A DNA stretch of 16,607 nt from CAZLCK01 sp964558235 (GTDB lineage: Bacteria > Actinomycetota > Coriobacteriia > Coriobacteriales > CADBOM01): contig CAZLCK010000031.1 of NCBI GenBank assembly GCA_964558235.1, positions 1-16,607 on the forward strand, in the 5' to 3' direction. Positions within the stretch are counted from its first letter, which is position 1. Every line of letters starts with the position of its first letter. Made by a program: the position numbers and the translations under genes. Below are positions 14,787 to 16,607 of this stretch, in pieces. The notes under the pieces are model-generated. The model saw only the letters and a program-made list of their open reading frames with translations. It did not search any database and had not been told where the DNA came from.

Positions 14787-16607
14787 ATGACTAGATCAAT
14801 TTCGAAGTTTTGCAAGATGCCATTATGGGAGTGTTCTAAAGAATTAATAGCGGTTGCTCAAGGCAAGGCTTTTGCTGATTTAGTCATTCAAAATGCTCAT
14901 CTAGTAAATGTAAACACCCACGAAATTATTGAAAATGTCGATGTTGCAGTTGCATGCGGACGAATCGCCTATGTAGGAGTTAATGGTGATGCTAAACATT
15001 GCATAGGTTCCGACACAAAGGTAATCGATGCTCAAGGATTTTATTTAGCTCCAGGATTTTTGGATGGTCATATACATATTGAATCTTCCATGATGGGATC
15101 TGGAGAATATGCAAAATCTGTAATACCACATGGAACAGTAGGAATTTATTTTGACCCACATGAGATTTGTAACGTCTTGGGATTAAGAGGCGTTAATCTC
15201 ATGTTAGAAGATGCTATGCGCACACCACTTAAATGCATGCTTACAACTCCTTCATGCGTGCCAGCGGTTCCCGGCTTTGAGGATACTGGTTCGAAGATTG
15301 ACGAACTAGATATTGCTGAATCTATGGAATGGCAAAGTACTGTCGGTCTTGGTGAAATGATGAATTTTGTTGGAGTGTTAAATGGCCAAGAACTCCCTCA
15401 CAATGAAATTGCACAGACGCTTCAATATAAAAAGATAGTCACAGGCCACTACTCTAGTACAGATATAGATCAGGGACTTAATGCCTACATAGCTAGTGGA
15501 GTTAGATGTTGTCATGAGTCAACTAGCCCAGAAGAAGTATTAGCCAAGATTCGCTTAGGAATGTATGCTCAATTGCGTTTTGGATCAGCATGGCAAGATC
15601 TGCCCGTTTTAGCAGCAATTGCACGAGATGAATCGCTGGACTTACGTTTTGCGTGTCTAGTAAGTGATGACACTCACCCATATACGATTCAAAATGAAGG
15701 TCATATGGACAGAATCTTGCGTGTAGCAGTTCAAAATGGGATTGATCCAATAACTGCTATTCAGATGGTAACCATAAACACAGCACAATGCTTTAAGATG
15801 GACGATGGACTTGGCTCTATTTCCCCTGGTAAATGCGCAGATATTGTTTTGCTAAATAATCTATACGACTTTGATGTTCAAATGACCTTGATCGACGGCG
15901 AGATTGTTTATGATGGTCATGATGTTCTATTTGAACTTGAGTCCTTTAATTGGCCATCTTGGGCAACAGATACGATTAATGTTGGTCATGAGATTGATTC
16001 TAAAGATTTCCTAATACCTGTTCCAGATAGCTATGCAGAGTCTCCAAAAATAAAAACTCGAGTAATTGAGGTCATCGGTGGTAAGACTCTTACGAAAGAG
16101 TTGCTAGAAGATCTGAATGTAAAAGACGGTTACGTTTGCACAGATAGTACTAGAGATATCTTGAAGGCTGTTGTATTTGAACGACATCATGCTCTCGGAT
16201 TGAAAGGCTGTGGGTTTGTAAAAGGTTTTGGCATTCATGGAGGCGCAATGGCATCAACTGTAGCTCATGATGCACATAATCTGTTAGTTGTAGGTGACAA
16301 CGATGAAGATATGGCCTTAGCTGCACAAACATTACAAAGATGTGGCGGTGGACTTGCAGTTGTTTCAGATAGAGAGGTTCTCGGGCTAGTCGATCTACCC
16401 ATCGCTGGCATTATGAATGATAAAAATGTTTCCGAGATGGCTCAAATGGTTTCTTCTGTACAACATGCATGGAAAAGGATTGGCTGCACTCTTCCCTCTC
16501 CATTTATGACAATGTCGCTAATCCCGCTTGCGTGTATTCCGGAGCTTAGATTAACTAATCGTGGACTTGTCAATTGCAGTAAGTTTGAATTTGTTGATCT
16601 TTTTGTC
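14787..16607 (+). CDS. ade: Adenine deaminase, 3' end cut by the window edge
   Basis: The frame is open from the ATG at 14787 to the last base (607 codons) with no stop. The enzyme converts adenine to hypoxanthine and ammonia, feeding purine salvage and nitrogen supply. It is a metal-dependent amidohydrolase: G-F-L-D-G-H-I-H-I-E-S-S-M-M holds H95, H97 and E99, and V-S-D-D-T-H-P (292-298) supplies further barrel residues. The C-terminal adenine deaminase domain has V-K-G-F-G-I-H-G-G-A and T-V-A-H-D-A-H-N (491-498). The last visible residues, I-P-E-L-R-L-T-N-R-G-L and F-E-F-V-D-L-F-V, are those found at the very end of family members, so only a few residues should be missing. AGGA (14776-14779) lies seven bases before the ATG. 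An out-of-frame ATG at 14780 ends after four codons. Confidence 0.95.
   Translation, partial: MTRSISKFCKMPLWECSKELIAVAQGKAFADLVIQNAHLVNVNTHEIIENVDVAVACGRIAYVGVNGDAKHCIGSDTKVIDAQGFYLAPGFLDGHIHIESSMMGSGEYAKSVIPHGTVGIYFDPHEICNVLGLRGVNLMLEDAMRTPLKCMLTTPSCVPAVPGFEDTGSKIDELDIAESMEWQSTVGLGEMMNFVGVLNGQELPHNEIAQTLQYKKIVTGHYSSTDIDQGLNAYIASGVRCCHESTSPEEVLAKIRLGMYAQLRFGSAWQDLPVLAAIARDESLDLRFACLVSDDTHPYTIQNEGHMDRILRVAVQNGIDPITAIQMVTINTAQCFKMDDGLGSISPGKCADIVLLNNLYDFDVQMTLIDGEIVYDGHDVLFELESFNWPSWATDTINVGHEIDSKDFLIPVPDSYAESPKIKTRVIEVIGGKTLTKELLEDLNVKDGYVCTDSTRDILKAVVFERHHALGLKGCGFVKGFGIHGGAMASTVAHDAHNLLVVGDNDEDMALAAQTLQRCGGGLAVVSDREVLGLVDLPIAGIMNDKNVSEMAQMVSSVQHAWKRIGCTLPSPFMTMSLIPLACIPELRLTNRGLVNCSKFEFVDLFV

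Noticed and set aside
15523..15750. Antisense ORFs at 15523-15750 and 16150-16332
   Set aside because: Both lie opposite the open adenine deaminase frame, which has clear catalytic motifs and simply lacks a stop inside the window.
1..16607. Mobile elements, CRISPR arrays, tRNA or rRNA genes
   Set aside because: No transposase or phage genes, regularly spaced repeats, or cloverleaf-type sequences were recognised; nearly all of the window is accounted for by conserved chromosomal genes.

Overview
This 16.6 kb chromosomal window is AT-rich (by eye near 40% G+C) and densely packed with housekeeping and nitrogen-metabolism genes. I see no tRNA, rRNA, CRISPR array, insertion sequence or phage gene. 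The best guess is a low-GC actinobacterium of the class Coriobacteriia (Atopobium-like). The basis is a regulator resembling actinobacterial GlnR, a bacterial Elp3 with a CSGQCIFC radical-SAM motif, and the pairing of type I and type III glutamine synthetases. This placement is inference and has not been tested by database search.

Left part (1-2306, + strand): the 3' part of an uncharacterised FAD-dependent dehydrogenase (COG2509 type), then a CSP41-like NAD-dependent epimerase/dehydratase behind a perfect AT-rich palindrome. Next (2339-7164, - strand): three genes read in the order glnA (type I glutamine synthetase), a GlnR-like orphan response regulator with a degenerate receiver, and polA (DNA polymerase I with an apparently dead proofreading domain).

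Centre (7165-7346): a divergent control region between glnA and a type III glutamine synthetase gene (glnN). It contains a full match to the actinobacterial GlnR half-site pair, GTAAC-n6-GAAAC, placed upstream of a recognisable glnA promoter and just upstream of a -10-like element for glnN. Together these suggest a compact nitrogen-control module: the regulator gene sits directly downstream of glnA, and its likely binding site sits between the two glutamine synthetase genes. This is the most interesting part of the window.

Right part: glnN is followed after 31 bp by htpG (Hsp90, TTG start), which ends in a strong 12-bp hairpin. A class I aminotransferase and an elp3-type tRNA-modification gene read leftwards. 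After a 260-bp divergent region with a 14-bp palindrome and short repeats, an adenine deaminase gene runs off the right edge, almost complete. Adenine deaminase releases ammonia, which the glutamine synthetases can assimilate, but no shared control site was seen there. No gap exceeds 300 bp.
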